Origin: Paramecium pentaurelia
Taxonomy: Eukaryota > Ciliophora > Oligohymenophorea > Peniculida > Parameciidae
Length of the DNA stretch: 64,000 nt
NCBI GenBank assembly: GCA_905183005.1
Contig: CAJJDO010000026.1
Span: forward strand, 643,412 to 707,411
Direction: 5' to 3'
In this document: one piece after another, positions 1-12,905 of the stretch
Layout: each line of letters starts with the position of its first letter
Numbering within the stretch: position 1 is the stretch's first letter
The notes under the pieces: model-generated
Told to the model about the DNA's origin: nothing
Database searches by the model: none
What the model saw: the letters and a program-made list of their open reading frames with translations, nothing else
Translations under genes and position numbers: made by a program

Positions 1-92
1 ATTTGAATTTTCTATTATTAACTTGAGAATCTGAAAGTGGATTTTGCAATAGGAGCTATAAAAGCTCTTGTGATAGCAAAGAAACCTCTCAT
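1..92 (-). CDS. 5' end of a probable mitochondrial protein (partial)
   Basis: A minus-strand frame starts with ATG at 92 and runs off the window edge. Its first residues read MRGFFAITRAFIAPIAKSTF, followed by RFSS and then Gln codons written TAA/TAG. The stretch is rich in Arg/Lys/Ser/Thr with alternating hydrophobics and has no acidic residue, which is typical of a cleavable mitochondrial presequence; an RFSS-like site would be the expected cleavage region. The start lies 48 bp downstream of the TGA of the trichocyst gene on the same strand, the usual tandem spacing in this window. Only about 30 codons are visible, so the mature protein cannot be named. The mitochondrial assignment is inferred from composition alone. 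Confidence 0.5.
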
Positions 93-140
93 CACAAATA
101 AAATTTATTAATATTATTGATAAATTGTTAATAATATTTT

Positions 141-1360
141 TCATTATCTTCTAATTCCTCCTCTTTCCAAAGCTGATTCTGCTTATGATAACAACATCAA
201 TTCATTATCCCATCCATCATTTAATTATTTATTTTATTATTATCTAATAAAATAAATTTATTGTAAAATACCTAGCAATCCATCCAGCATTTACATTATC
301 AAGATTAGATTATGCAGTATCCAAATTTGATTATGCATCCTTTAAGAGTTCTTATTTAGTTGCAATTTCACCATCTTTAGTTTCAATATCTCCTTTTAAT
401 TATGGAATTATTTCATTGTTTAAAAGATTAATATTTTCTTCTAAAGAAGTCAACAATCCATTATTAGTATCTTTTTCCAATTAAGCATTCATTAATAAAG
501 CTTATTTTGTAGCTACTAAATCTTCTCTTAAACTGTTAAGTAATTTAATTGCATTTCCTGCTTATTCTTAATCAGCAAAACTTAAAGATTTATTAATAAT
601 ATATACCCAGAAGTGCTCATTTAAATTAATACTTTTGATAAAGGTTCAAAAAGATGAGGAAGATGAGATACTTCACTTAATCTTCTTGAAAATGTGGCAG
701 TTGAAACAGCAAGATCTTCTTTGTTTATTTCAATAAAAGATGACTCTATAAATTAGATTATTATGATTTACATTTAACAAGTTATAATTTTGCTATAACT
801 TAATCAACAATAGATATTGATTAATCATATTCTGCTGTCTTTTTTGATATTGCTTAATCATTATTCTAAACAGTTTTTTGTAATTATGCTTAATTTCTTA
901 AAGAATCACTCAATTATTAATTTTTATCATATAGAGACTATTATAAACTGTTTCTATCCTTTTTGAATGTTGTAATATCACTTTAATGTTATGCAACCTT
1001 AAATGAATATTAATTTAAATACTTCTGTACTATATTCTGTAACTTGATTTGTATAGAACTCTGAATCACTCAAGAATTATTAAAAATAAGAATCTAATTA
1101 TTCAGTCTCATCTTATTTTGCTTATTATGTTGATGCAACAATATCATCTATAGCTGTAAATAATGGACTAAAATCCACTTCTGTAAATTATTGCAATGAT
1201 ATCATATTTAATATAGTTTTTCCTAATTTACTTTTTGTCAATTATCCGAGCTACTCTTCAAACATACTTGCCTAGCTTGATCATATTATTGATATCATTA
1301 CTTTGTAGTTTAAGTGCAATAAACAATTGCTATTATACATAAAAGTGCATAAACCCTCAT
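141..1360 (-). CDS. Trichocyst matrix protein (secretory granule cargo)
   Basis: Predicted 362-aa secreted protein. ATG at 1360 begins a signal peptide (MRVYALLCIIAIVYC). After it comes an LGKTILNMISLQ segment like the conserved block near the start of mature trichocyst matrix proteins, then a long acidic, heptad-rich coiled coil (for example SLEENINLLNNEI and KGDIETKDGEIATKQELL). Such precursors are proteolysed and crystallise inside trichocysts, the dense-core granules discharged by Paramecium. Five introns of 26, 25, 26, 26 and 28 nt restore one frame from ATG to TGA (1089 coding nt); the first follows the signal peptide. In-frame TAA/TAG are read as Gln throughout. The gene lies 47 bp downstream of the large TPR gene. 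Family assignment rests on signal peptide, coiled coil and the conserved block, so the exact subfamily is not resolved. Confidence 0.75.
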
Positions 1361-1407
1361 TAAAACGGATATTATTAATATTATAATAAATATATAGATT
1401 TTTTTTA

Positions 1408-4400
1408 TCATTATTAAATAACATCTTCTTATACTTCTTAAATTTCATCGTCATCTAAATTTTCAATTGCTATCATAGGTGATTACATTGGTGTATGTTC
1501 TTATTAAAAGAATTTCATTTATTATTCATTATTTTAATCAACTGATTTTGTTGGTGAACCAATTTTAGATGATGAATGTATTGATAATTTCTTTTCTTTC
1601 TCAAAATAATCCTAAACTTATTCTGGTTTTGGATGTAAAAATTATATCTTATTCTATTCACTTCTAAATTCTAAAAAATTTAATAGAGCTTTCAAACATT
1701 TCTATTTATCTTAAAAATATATTGATTGATACTAATTATATTAATAATCATTATATTTACCTTTTTTAATTATAATTCAGTTTCACAAAAATACATCTAT
1801 TCAGTAGCATCCCAACTTTTTAATTAAATAGATGATTCCTTTTCTTCAATAAACAATATTACAAACATTCTTTTTGTAGTATTTAAATTATTTGCTAAAT
1901 GTAATATTAATGTTCCATCAGCCCTTGATCTAGTCAATGTCTTCCTATATTCTTTATAATTTGAAAAGATTCTTCTATTTCTAAATTTTGTTTGCATAGG
2001 TCTTATAGTACTTTCAACAAATAATATTACATTATCATCAGGTTTCAATTTAACTCTTTATTAATCCTATTAATTAAAACATAAATAAATGAATTTAGAA
2101 TTTATTATTTATAAATTTTTAGTTAGAACCTTAGCCATATTCTCAGGACTCTTTTCATGAGTCAATATTTCAGCATCATCAGGTGTTAAATACCAAGAGA
2201 ATGGTTCCTATCTCTCTTTTAAATTTTGAGCTTTAATCTCTAATATTCTTTCATGATCTTCAAATACTGAATCTCTATCTTAATTTAAGATCTTTTAAAT
2301 CTTATTTTTCACTTAACTTATCACAATCAAATATTTCTTACCAGTATAATACATTGTTTCTTTAGCAAGTACATTTGTAGCATAAGGTCTTTAAGATAAT
2401 CTCATACTTCTATTAATATTTGATGAAATCTAATATTATGATTATATATAATTTTATGATTCTAATCTCTATACTCCAACACTAAGAGGATTAATTAAAG
2501 ATGATTAAATTCTACTTTTATCAATCATAAGACTTCCTGCAAATTAATCCATTTTTACACCTTTTCTCAAATTCTAACTTAAAATCTTTACAGTATTTGG
2601 ATCTTTTACATTAAAATTAGGATACAATTTCTTAATACTTTATAAATCAACTTACAATTTAGTAACATTATTTTAAGAATCATCATATGATTTTTTATCT
2701 AATAATTATTTTGAATTTGTGTATACAATATTGATTAGAGTATTTCCTTATTTCTCTTAATCTATTAATATTTCTTATGCATCTTTCTCTATCATCTTTT
2801 CATCAACATTAATATTTTATTATTCATGTTAAAGATTTTCATCAAATGTTGTTGAAACACCTTCATCTTAAACATTTTAAAATGAATATTCATCAAATTT
2901 TATTATTCCTTTTTCAATATAAATTTTATTGATAAAATGATTTGCCAATGATTATGAACCTACATCTATCAATTAAAAATTATCATAAGAATAAGAAGCT
3001 CTCATCTTTGTCTTCCTCTAACTTTTATTTATTGGTATTAATTCAAAAGTATATATTGTTTGATTTGATATTTTTCCAGGTTATTTATAAACATTAATAA
3101 TATAATAATGACCTTCATCATCCTCTCTTATTTGTTTAAAAGATCTCTTTATAAACTCTCCTAAATGTTTATTTTTTTCCTCTATTTATCTTTTTCTGGC
3201 TAATTTAGTTTACAACCATTTCTTTAACAGTTTCTTTCTAAAAGAAGATTAAGCTGCTATTACTGCATATGTCATTAATTAGAATTTAGTTTCATGTGAA
3301 TAATTCTTCTTTTTCTTTTTCATTATATGACTTTCTATCATAATTATTGGAAGAGTCAATGAAAATTGAAATTTATTGAAATTAATAACAAGATTCTTCT
3401 AAATTATAGAAATTAAAGGAGTCATCAATGATCTATAATATTAGATAGTTTTCATTTAATCATATTTAGAGAGAATTTAAAAATCAATTCTCTAAAGATC
3501 TAATTAATCCTATCTTTTAGATTATGAATTAATTAATTAATCACTTTATTATGATAATTTTTCTAAATTAATTAAAAACTATTTTTCTCTCAATCTTCTT
3601 TTACTCTTTAATGTTTTACTTCTCTCTACTAGATGACCCTAAGGAGTCACAAATGTCAATTCTCTCATAGTTAATTAGAGATTGCTAGATTATTTAATAA
3701 GGAAATATGATATTTCAATATAATGTTAACCACTATTAACAATGAATTTATGTATATGTAATTTTGAACGTTTTAATTATTTATATAATTTGAATTTCTC
3801 AACCATTCTTTTTACCATTAACATTCCTTATATCTTTTAAACAAACTTCTCTCTTAAAAACAAAGATAAATCTCCTCTTAAATCTTCAAAATTATGAGTA
3901 TGTTCTTTTTCATTAATTGTAATTACCTTTGTAATTGTACGAGTAAATTCTTTAAAGAATCTGATTACTTATTTATTATTTAAATCTTTTATTCTTTCAT
4001 CAACATATTTAGATTAAAATTAGTGTGTATCAATCTCAACTACTCTTTTTTCATTAGTATTATTAAAATGAATAATTATCTTAACAATCATATATTCTCT
4101 ATGAAATTCATAGAATATAGTACTTGTACCTTTTTAATAAATGGCAATTACTACTTTATCAGTAATTTAATCAGGAGGTATTTCTTCTATTCCATGATCA
4201 ATAGAGACTCCTTTTTTTGATGATTTATCATCATTAAATTCAAAAGCTAAATAATCATCTACAATTTTTTGCAATTTAATTTCATCTTTTGAAAATATAA
4301 TCTTTTCATCTTAAAAATCAATAAGTGGTAAAATAATATTCTAAGAATTATCTTTGATATAATTATATGGAATATCATAATTATTAATGAGATCTGATTT

Positions 4401-7400
4401 TAGTATTGATGATTTATAAATTTTGGAAGTATAAATACTCTATCCATGAACTATAAATATCTACTAACTCATTTAATAGAATATCTACAATTTGAATAAA
4501 CTATCTAATAATGTGATATTAAATTCTGCCACAAAATCTAAATCTTCTTTAAGTGAATGTTAAGATTTAACATCTGATAATTAATCTTAATTAATATCAT
4601 TAAATAAATTTGGATTAGTACCATATTCTGTAGTAGGTAAAACATTTTATACATAAGCTTTGATTGATGCTTCATCTTCTTCATCAACATGTTTTGTTAT
4701 CTTAACTCTTTAAGCTAATCTAACTTTAAAATCTCTAAAAACATTCTAAAGTGCAGAAACAAAGTTTTTTTATTTATTATCTTCAGCTTAATGATTTAAT
4801 TTCATTTCTGGATCCTCTTCTAAACATGATACAAATTATTATAAATATTTATCCCTTAATGTAGATCCAATCTTCAATCTTGCATCAAGTGTATTCTCTT
4901 TCTTTTAATTAACATCATCCTCTTCTCCTTATTTTGATAATATCTCACCATGAACTTAATCAACACTTTTACATTCAACTTTAGGTTCTCCCTTTTTATT
5001 TTTCACTATTCTTGAAACTTCAACCATTCTTTATGCTACTGTTATAATTTCTGTTCTAGATAATGGATAAAATAATTTCTAATAAAATGGAACACATTTA
5101 TCAAATGCATAAACATGTTCTAAATTCTTTGAAGTTATCAATACACTTTAATATTCACTTTAACCCATTAAAGATGTAGTTGGATCTGTTCTTTCTATTT
5201 CTAAATATAATGTAGTTAAACATGCCCTTTAATTCATATCTGATCCATAAATTATTGCTCTTCTAACCAAAATTTCTCTTTCTATATTTTTTTAATCACT
5301 ATTATTGAATTTTGTTTTATTAATTTTCTTAATTGTACATCTTCTTTTTAATAAATAATGTAAAACTGCTCTTTAAATTAATACAATTGAATCATCTTTA
5401 TTTATTTTTGAATATGTTTCCTTACCACCTCTTTTTTAATAATCTTCCTATTTTTATATCCAATAATTAGCTTCATCACTATATTCTATACTTGGTCCAT
5501 CTAAATCTATTTTCAATATTTCAAATAAATTTTCTCTACTTATTTCTCCCATATTTTAAAATACTATCTATTTAATTTCTAAATCATTTGATTTCTTTTA
5601 TGTTTCTTAATTTATTATATATAAATAATGTTTCTTATTTTATAAATGTTATGCTTTAACAATTTTTAAATAATGTCCAGTCACAGTTTTTATTAAATTT
5701 GTTGAATATATTTGTTTCTACTTTTAATTTACCCATTTTTATACTCTAATCCTTTGTAAATACCCTTTCATAAATGATTAGATGAATTTTATAGAACTTA
5801 ATTCATTTTCACTCAAATTCTTAGTGTAAAGAGGAGGTCTAACTACTCTAATTTCTTCTTCATATGGAACCACATCATTATATTCAAAATTATTTATTCC
5901 TTAAATATAAAGCTTATTATTATCAACTAAAATAAGTTCTTGTAATATAACTGCTGTTCTCTAAAGTGCTAATCTAAACTATGTTTAAAATTCAGTTAAA
6001 CATCTTACTACATATTTCCCATCAACCTCATTCATTATTATAAATTATTATGCCACTGTTTATAAATTCTTTAAATTCTTTAATAATTAATTCTCTTCAA
6101 TTATAAAGCATTCTAATTCTTCAATATATTAATGCAATAATCCAAGAGACTTTAAAAAACTTTAAATATCCATTTCAAAATAATATTATTATTCTTTTCT
6201 CTTATTTTTTACTCCATTTACTAATGAAAAACGTACAAATGAATCATCATTCGTTATACCAAATGTAAAAATATATGAATCTCTAAATGGTTCAATTTTC
6301 TCATTAACCATCTATTTTGGATGACAATAACTCTATCTCAAAGTTTAGAATTATCTTGTTCTTATTATGTATTTATGTAAAAGCATTCTTTTATAAGCTT
6401 TATATGTTTCTAATAAAGATATAATTCGTTTATAAGCTTAATTTTCAGTATTAGGAAATTTCTTTAATTTATTTTTTTAAACTATTTTTTTTGTAATATC
6501 TCTCATTTTCAATTCATTTAACTTTCTTTTTATGAATCTCTAAAATTATTTTAGTTTCAATTCATCAGAAGGTAATAATTCTCCTTAATCTTTTTTAGCT
6601 TTTTTAAGACAATAAAACTTCTTTCTCTCCTTCTTCATTCTAAATTAAGCTTAAATTTTTGCAATGCTTTCTGCATTATATATTTATTCCTCTATTTCTC
6701 TTATAATTTATTATTCTTTCTCCAATAAATTATCATCAACTTTTTATTTAGATATATTTTATTTATTTAAAAAATTTAATCTTTAATCTTTTGTATTAAT
6801 TTTAACAGATGATACCTTTAATTCTGGAGATTTCTCATTAATTCTTTATTTCTTAATCTCTGTATCTGATGGTTCTGAATTAGACCATGCTTCTAATTAT
6901 ATCTATTCAATCTGATTCATCTTCTTATTAATTACCTAACTTTGTTTTCTTGATTGAATCTCATCTTATTGTTATTTAAAATTCAATTATTATTATTTTT
7001 CTTCTTTCTTTTCTATAGGTTTCTAGAATTTTATATCTTAAAACATTTCTTCATCTGTCATTCCTTTCTTTATTGTTTCACTACTATCTCTTTAATAATT
7101 CTAATCCTCCATATAATTATTTTTCTTTAACATTGAAAATTTTTTAGTTTAACACAAAGGAGTTGTTTATTAATAACTCTCATCTGTTGGAACTTCATAT
7201 TATTTCTTTAATTATAATACTGTCTTAAATAGACCTGGTTATTGTTAATTCATTTAAACTATTAATTTTTACTTTGCTTAATGATGTTTCATATGAAATT
7301 TTTAAAAAAAAGGATCGTGATTACCTAAATGTTCAAGAACAAATTATAATGCTCTTTTATATTATTTTACAGCTTCTTCTAAACGATCTAATTATTCTAA

Positions 7401-8132
7401 TTCACATCCATAGTTAAAATTAGCCATAGCCAAATATTTAACAGTTTCAATTTGATTAGGATCAAATTCTTTCTTGCCTGATTGAATAGCTTTTAAGGAA
7501 TTCTTCAATGCTTTATCATGCCTTTAAAATAACAAATTATTTTTACATATTCATTGAACTTAAAACAGATGTAATATTCAAATATGTTATTGTTTCCATT
7601 TTTATTTATTCATACATCTGAATTAATTGTAAAGCATTCTCTAAAGCATTTAATGCTAACTGTGTTTATCCCATTCTACGATAAACACAACTTAAATTGT
7701 TATAAGCTAAACAACTATAAAAATAAGAGGGTGCATATATACATTTATGTTGGAATTTCCTCATATGATTTATGTTGAATAATCCATTGTAGAATCAATA
7801 TACTTGTATCATGAAATCCAAGCTTTTCAATTTATGTCGTTGCAAATGTGTTTAATCGTTTAAAGATACCATCCACTTCACTTTTTTCCTGATTTGTTCC
7901 TTTTACAGCCATTAGTTCTACTCTTAATATCAATAGTACATTTTTCATAGAATCCTAATAATTCCAATACTTAAGTTTTCTTTAATTGTTAGTCAGGAGT
8001 TTCAATTAATAAAGCAGATGGTTTTATTATTGGTTGAAAAAGTGATTAATAAGTTGATTTTTTCCTTGCTGTACTCTTTTGATCCACTTTTGGTAATGTT
8101 TAACTTGCCGAAGAAGGCCTTATTGGTTACAT
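1408..8132 (-). CDS. Large TPR/IQ-type scaffold protein, about 2200 aa
   Basis: ATG at 8132 (MQPIRPSSASQTLPK) and TGA at 1408; no other in-frame TGA was met in the stretches I followed. The first ~60 residues are Ser/Gln-rich. Residues roughly 60-230 form helical tetratricopeptide-like repeats (blocks such as CVYRRMGQTQLALNALENAL and YGCELEQLDRLEEAVKQYKRAL). A charged, Gln-rich linker follows, then helical segments with IQ-like calmodulin-binding patterns (for example FIQSFMKGYLQRIRVQKW near 5750). The rest is a long Lys/Glu/Gln-rich region ending in an acidic tail. Introns of 22 nt (near 7905) and 29 nt (near 1730) were placed precisely; the full length implies a few more not fixed here. TPR plus IQ suggests a protein-protein scaffold, possibly cytoskeletal and calmodulin-linked, but no specific function is recognised. 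The single-gene reading rests on frame continuity. Confidence 0.7.
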
Positions 8133-8254
8133 TTACAAATGTTTTATATTTCAATTATTTTACTAATAAAACTAAATGTAAGAAATATATGTAAAGAGAG
8201 ACATTTATTCCTTCTTCCAATATTGAGATTCAAAATACGTTAAATAATACAAAA

Positions 8255-8554
8255 TCAAGATAACTACTCTAAAACTAATGCACTGAGTCTTCTTCTAAAC
8301 AAGGGCGACTTACAAATTTATAGTTTGCTACTCTTAATGGTTGAACAAGAAGTAGCTTCAGACATTTCAGTGTCAGAATCCATAGATCTAAATGAGAATA
8401 TGGTTTTCTTCTTTGACAACTCAAAGTTCATTTATTTCAACAAGGGATCTGTGAATTGCTCCAATAATAACTCTTCCACTAGATATTCTATAATCTTCTT
8501 CTCTTTATCACTTATCTTTGTAGGCATTATCTCTTTTACAATAGTATCATTCAT
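8255..8554 (-). CDS. Small hypothetical protein, 99 aa
   Basis: An intronless frame of exactly 100 codons runs from ATG at 8554 to TGA at 8255. The protein starts MNDTIVKEIMPTKISDKEKK, continues with an amphipathic helix (IIEYLVEELLLEQFTDPLL) and ends in a Ser/Arg-rich tail with likely phosphorylation sites (FRSMDSDTEMSEATSCS, FRRRLSALVLEQLS). The stop lies 122 bp upstream of the TPR gene's start on the same strand. No family was recognised. A short plus-strand frame over the same bases needs the standard code and is its antisense shadow. Support comes from the helix-plus-tail organisation and a Gln codon written TAA. A second in-frame ATG lies nine codons downstream. Confidence 0.55.
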
Positions 8555-9674
8555 TAATAATCTTAATTATATTATGCTCTTCAAAATTTCTAATATCTTG
8601 TTTTAAACTAAAATAAGTTAATATTATTCAAAATATTTAATTGTATTTCAAGATTCACATTCAAAAGACAATATGTTAAAAGATATTAATTGATAATTTT
8701 ATAATGCATTATAATTTCTAATGTATTTTACATATTTCATACTATTTCAACTCGCCAAATTCATACGTTCTTTTAAATATTATACAAAACATCTATATTT
8801 CTTTGATTGTATATTTCATATCTATAATTATATATCAAATATTGATATAATTATAGACATTAATGATACCATTTTTATAAGTTAAATTATAATGAGTGTA
8901 ATTAATTTGATATTTTATCGAAATATTAATAAAACATATATATAAAATAAATAAATCATATGTATTATTAATACAGAATATCTTATTAATAAGTATTAAT
9001 TTCTATAAAGTGCTATTTGTAAAAATAGAAGATTCTTAATATTTATAAAATTATATTCAACAATAATAATTATATTTTTATTATCTTCAACAAAAGAAAA
9101 TGGGAGTCTATATCTATATCAATCTAAAAGTTGTTTTAATTACAATCTTATTTAAACAGTAGCTTATTTGTTAGATTGCGATCATTTTTGGGATCTTTTA
9201 TCATTAATTATATGAAATGATCTTATTTTTTTGTTGTAAAATAAATAATAATTACTATTATGATTAATAATTTTGGTTTAAAAGACGATTTTTTCTTTTA
9301 AATTATGTATTCTAAATACTTTCCATCTTTCAGTAATATTTATAGTTCAAAATATGGATAATTATTAAATAAATTGGCTGAATAATATAAGGACTTTAAG
9401 ATTATTATAATTAATAGAGAAATAGATAATTAAATGAAATTTAAATAAAATAAACTTCTTTGATCTTAATCTTATTTAACCTTAATGAATTTAAGAAATA
9501 ATTATATGGATAATTCTTCGTTATTTCATATTGATTACAATTTTCATAAAAAGTGAATCTTGAAATAATTTAGGATTTGAAGTTTATTAATAAACAATCT
9601 AAAATATGGATATTTTGAATATATAGTATGTATATCAGGTTTTATCAAAATTAATTATTTGTATATAATTGGAA
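8555..9674. other. 1.1-kb intergenic region between divergent genes
   Basis: Extremely AT-rich. I found no frame in either strand that stays open under the ciliate code with protein-like composition, and no tRNA-like fold. It should contain the upstream region of the 99-aa gene on the minus strand and of the PP2C-like gene on the plus strand. It is unusually long for this window, where many spacers are below 50 bp. Confidence 0.5.
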
Positions 9675-10601
9675 ATGGGTTTGTATTTAGCAAAACCTGA
9701 GACAACAAAATTAACCCAATCTGGAAAAGTATTGGATTTTGCATATACGTCTACATCTTTACAGGGTTGGCAAATACAGTAGGATGAATTTGTAATAATA
9801 AAGGAGAAGTTTGATTAAGAGAATTGTTTATTTTGTATAGTGGAACAATATGGTGGGATAGAATATGGCAAATATATTCAGGATCACATAGTGGAAGCAC
9901 TTGTTAATGATTAAGAATATAAATAGAAAAATTATGACAAAGCTATTGTAGGTCTATATGAAAGATTGGATAATTAACTAAAAAATTAATTTAAGGAGAG
10001 TACTAGTTATTAAGGTGTCACATTATTATTAACTTTGATTACAAATGAAAACATTTATGTAGCAAATGCAGGAGTATTTCATTGTTTTTGATAAAATAGT
10101 TATCCAGATGTATCATTCGATATGAAGGTAAACATAAAGTAATGACTGTTGAACATTATCCAATGAATGATCATGAAAAACAAAGGATACTTGCAGCTGG
10201 AGGAGAAGTTTGGGAAAATAGAGTGAATGCTCATCTCCCATATAGTAGAGGTTTAGGAAATTTTGAATATAAATCCAATTCTAATTTAGATTAGAGTAAA
10301 TAATTGCTTATTTCTGTTCCAAGCATAAAATATGTTGATAAAGAGGAGACAGAATTAATTTTAATGGGAAGTCATGGTTTTATATTATTAATGATAAATT
10401 ATAGGTTTTTGGGAAACTTGGACTAATAATGCTATTTCAGAAGTTATTCTAGAGAGGATACAATAAGGGAAGCCTTTATCAGATATCTTAGAAACTATAT
10501 GCGATTCAATTGTGGCAAAGAATGTTGAGTCTGAATATGGAAAAGATAACATCTCTAGCATCTTAATTTATTTTTAAAGAGAATAAAAGCAAGTTATTTG
10601 A
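9675..10601 (+). CDS. PP2C-fold protein with lost catalytic residues (pseudophosphatase)
   Basis: Predicted 290 aa after removing introns of 26 nt (near 10090) and 28 nt (near 10380). The start MGLYLAKPETTK resembles the N-myristoylated start of ciliate PP2C enzymes. The PP2C framework is followed in order: GWQIQQDEF, VEQYGG, ANAGLSRC, NDHEKQRILAAGGEVWENRV, YSRGLGNFEY, HGFWE and GKDNISSILIYF. Metal-coordinating positions are altered: the DGHGG motif is EQYGG, ANAGDSR is ANAGLSR, the Asp of SRALGD is Asn, and DG(I/F)WD is HGFWE; only the terminal GxDN is intact. Binding of two Mg/Mn ions, and so phosphatase activity, is therefore unlikely. A phosphopeptide-binding or regulatory role is inferred. 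A protein kinase gene starts 41 bp after its stop in the same orientation. Confidence 0.85.
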
Positions 10602-10642
10602 GTTTAATCAATGATTTAAAATAATTAATTTATTATATCTAT

Positions 10643-12002
10643 ATGTAAAAAAAATCACTACAACAACCTTTCTAGTTAAACCAATTAGAAGTGCCGTTTT
10701 ATTGTAGAGTTGTTCGAAAACATTTTTTTAGAGATAGAGTTTATTAGTTAAAATAACACAATAACCTAATCACCATGACATATGTAATTACTTTTGACAT
10801 ATTCTAGCATTAAAATACAGATACTCCAAAATATATAATGAACATTGAAGAATGTACAAGTTTTGAATGGTTAATCAAACAATAAAGATTAGTTGGTTTC
10901 AAATTCCCATATTAAGGTAATTTGAAAGAGTTTTATGGTGATCAGATTGACCTTATCTAACTTAGATAGAGGTTGGGTAACAAAATGATATTTGTCAATC
11001 TAACTTAAAACTATAAATATCTTTCAACGTTAGAAGCTGGATCGTTTGGTTAGGTATTAAATTATCATATAATTTATAGGTTACTACAAATGAATGTTAC
11101 TTTAATAATAAGAAAGTGGCAATTAAACATATATTACTAAATGGAAAGAAAGACTAATAAAAAACAATAGAAAATGAAATTCAGATTTTAAGATCAATCA
11201 AGCATCCTAAAATTGTAGAGATTTATGAAGTCTTTAAAACTGAACTGTATTATTAAATAGTGACTGAATTTATTGAAGGAGATAATTTAAAATAACTTAT
11301 ATTCAATAAATCAAATCAAATTAAAAATGAAGAAATTATAGAAATTATGCAAGTATAAATTAGATAAAATTTAAGTAATTACTTGAAGCTTTGACATTTC
11401 TACATCGGAACTAAATACTTCATAGAGACATTAAACCAGCCAATATTATGTATCATAACAACAAACTCAAATTAATAGATTTTGGGCTTGCTTGTTATGA
11501 TGGTAAATAATTAATTGAAAATCCTAATTGTGGAACAGAAGGTTATGTTGCACCTGAAGTCTTAAATGTACATTAAACAAAAATTAATTATGATTTCAAA
11601 GTAGATGTCTTTGGAGCTGGTTGTGTTTTATACATGCTTTTAACAGGAACAAAATTATAATAATCAAATTAATCTAATATTAGTTTTCAAAAAAATAAAA
11701 CTTATCAAAATAGTGAAAATAATCAATTGTTCGAATTGGTCAAAATTATGACCAGACCTAATCCACTTGATAGACCATCAAGTTTTTAGGTTCTAGAATT
11801 AATAAGGTATATTAAAGAAAATTGTGCTTATGATATTAATTTATGGTATAGTAGTGCATTTAATCTTTCGAATTCAAATAATTCCTATTAGACTGCATCC
11901 ACTGCTAGATATATTCATACTTCAAAAAATTAAAAAAGTGTTTGTAGTTTCAATAGTGCCAGAGGTATCGGATAGAACCTCTCTAAATTAATTTTAAAAT
12001 GA
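10643..12002 (+). CDS. Ser/Thr protein kinase with N-terminal PH-like region
   Basis: Predicted 436 aa; introns of 26 nt (near 11055) and 23 nt (near 11350). Residues about 15-120 (VPFYCRVVRKHFFRDRVYQL onward) look like the PH-type membrane-binding module common in ciliate kinases. The kinase domain spans about 123-385: glycine loop EAGSFGQV, VAIK lysine, LHRDIKPANIM catalytic loop, DFGLA and GTEGYVAPEV activation segment, and DVFGAGCVLYMLLTG. All catalytic residues are present, so it should be active. The C-terminal tail is Ser/Asn-rich. I chose the ATG at 10643, 41 bp after the upstream stop, because the frame from there adds the PH-like strand; a later ATG at 10775 would delete it. Substrates are unknown. 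Proximity to the pseudo-PP2C gene is suggestive but ciliates do not normally use operons. Confidence 0.88.
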
Positions 12003-12114
12003 TTATATTGATTTTAATGTTGTTTTATTGGGTAATACTCTCAATGTAGCAAAAGAATAATTATATTTTTAATATATATATGAAATCTATTTTTATCATT
12101 TAAATCTCAATAGA

Positions 12115-12695
12115 ATGCCTTTAAATATAGGAACTCCACCAAAGTTTAACTAAAATAAGGAATAAGAATAAATACATTGTTTAATTACTTAGAATCTCTC
12201 TCAAAGACTTATTGAGATTTCTTTTAAGTTAATTTAAATTCCCAAGAACGGGATCTCTCACGAGGATCTTCTATTGGATCTTCAGCAGGCCCAAAAATAG
12301 GGGTTGTCAACTATTTACTATTTTGAAATGAATTTACTTGAGACTTGGATTTCTGTTTATTTAAGGAGGGGGTTGCTTAAGCCTTTCTTTCTTTCTTCAG
12401 GATATCACGTTATTACTTAAATTACAAAGATTTTACATACTTTTTCAACCTTTTTAAGATATAAACATTGAGATTTGAGAATGAAATTTTTCATAATCAA
12501 ACTTTTGCATACTCCTTAACATTAGAAGAGATTTTTAAAGAAATAATCTAACTGTATTCTTCTCTCTTCTATTAATTCTTCATTGTTATTGGTGGATCTC
12601 CACCAATTAGTCGGAGGAAACTTCGGCAAACTCGCTTTAAGAGTCGATAAGGATTCATGCAATAATTTAAGATGGGAATATCGATAATCAACTGA
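12115..12695 (+). CDS. Hypothetical protein, splice structure uncertain
   Basis: ATG at 12115 opens MPLNIGTPPKFNQNKEQEQI followed by a helical, hydrophilic stretch. A 29-nt GT...AG intron near 12373-12401 restores a long frame to TGA at 12693 (about 183 aa). The later part is open in more than one frame and has an alternative 26-nt intron near 12586, so the C terminus could differ: one option gives SEETSANSLQESIRIHAII, another GGNFGKLALRVDKDSC. The same frame continues for 37 more codons past the TGA. No family was recognised. The gene converges on the RhoGEF gene, whose stop lies at 12906. Confidence 0.4.
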
Positions 12696-12905
12696 AAAGG
12701 TACATCTTTGATTATTTTCGATGAAACTATATTTTAGAATCTGATGAAAATCTTACATTAATTGATAATAGACAACATCATCATTCTTTTTGAAAGAGGG
12801 AACACAAATTGAGATGGGAAACTCATTTTCTTACATATAATTATTTATTTAATGTTTTTATATACTCACTTTATGTACTTTTAAAATGTTTCACTATTGA
12901 CTACT

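Noticed and set aside
8325..8606. Plus-strand 93-codon frame with hydrophobic end
   Set aside because: It lies antisense to the minus-strand 99-aa gene, ends at a codon that is Gln in this organism, and extends into the 5' flank of that gene.
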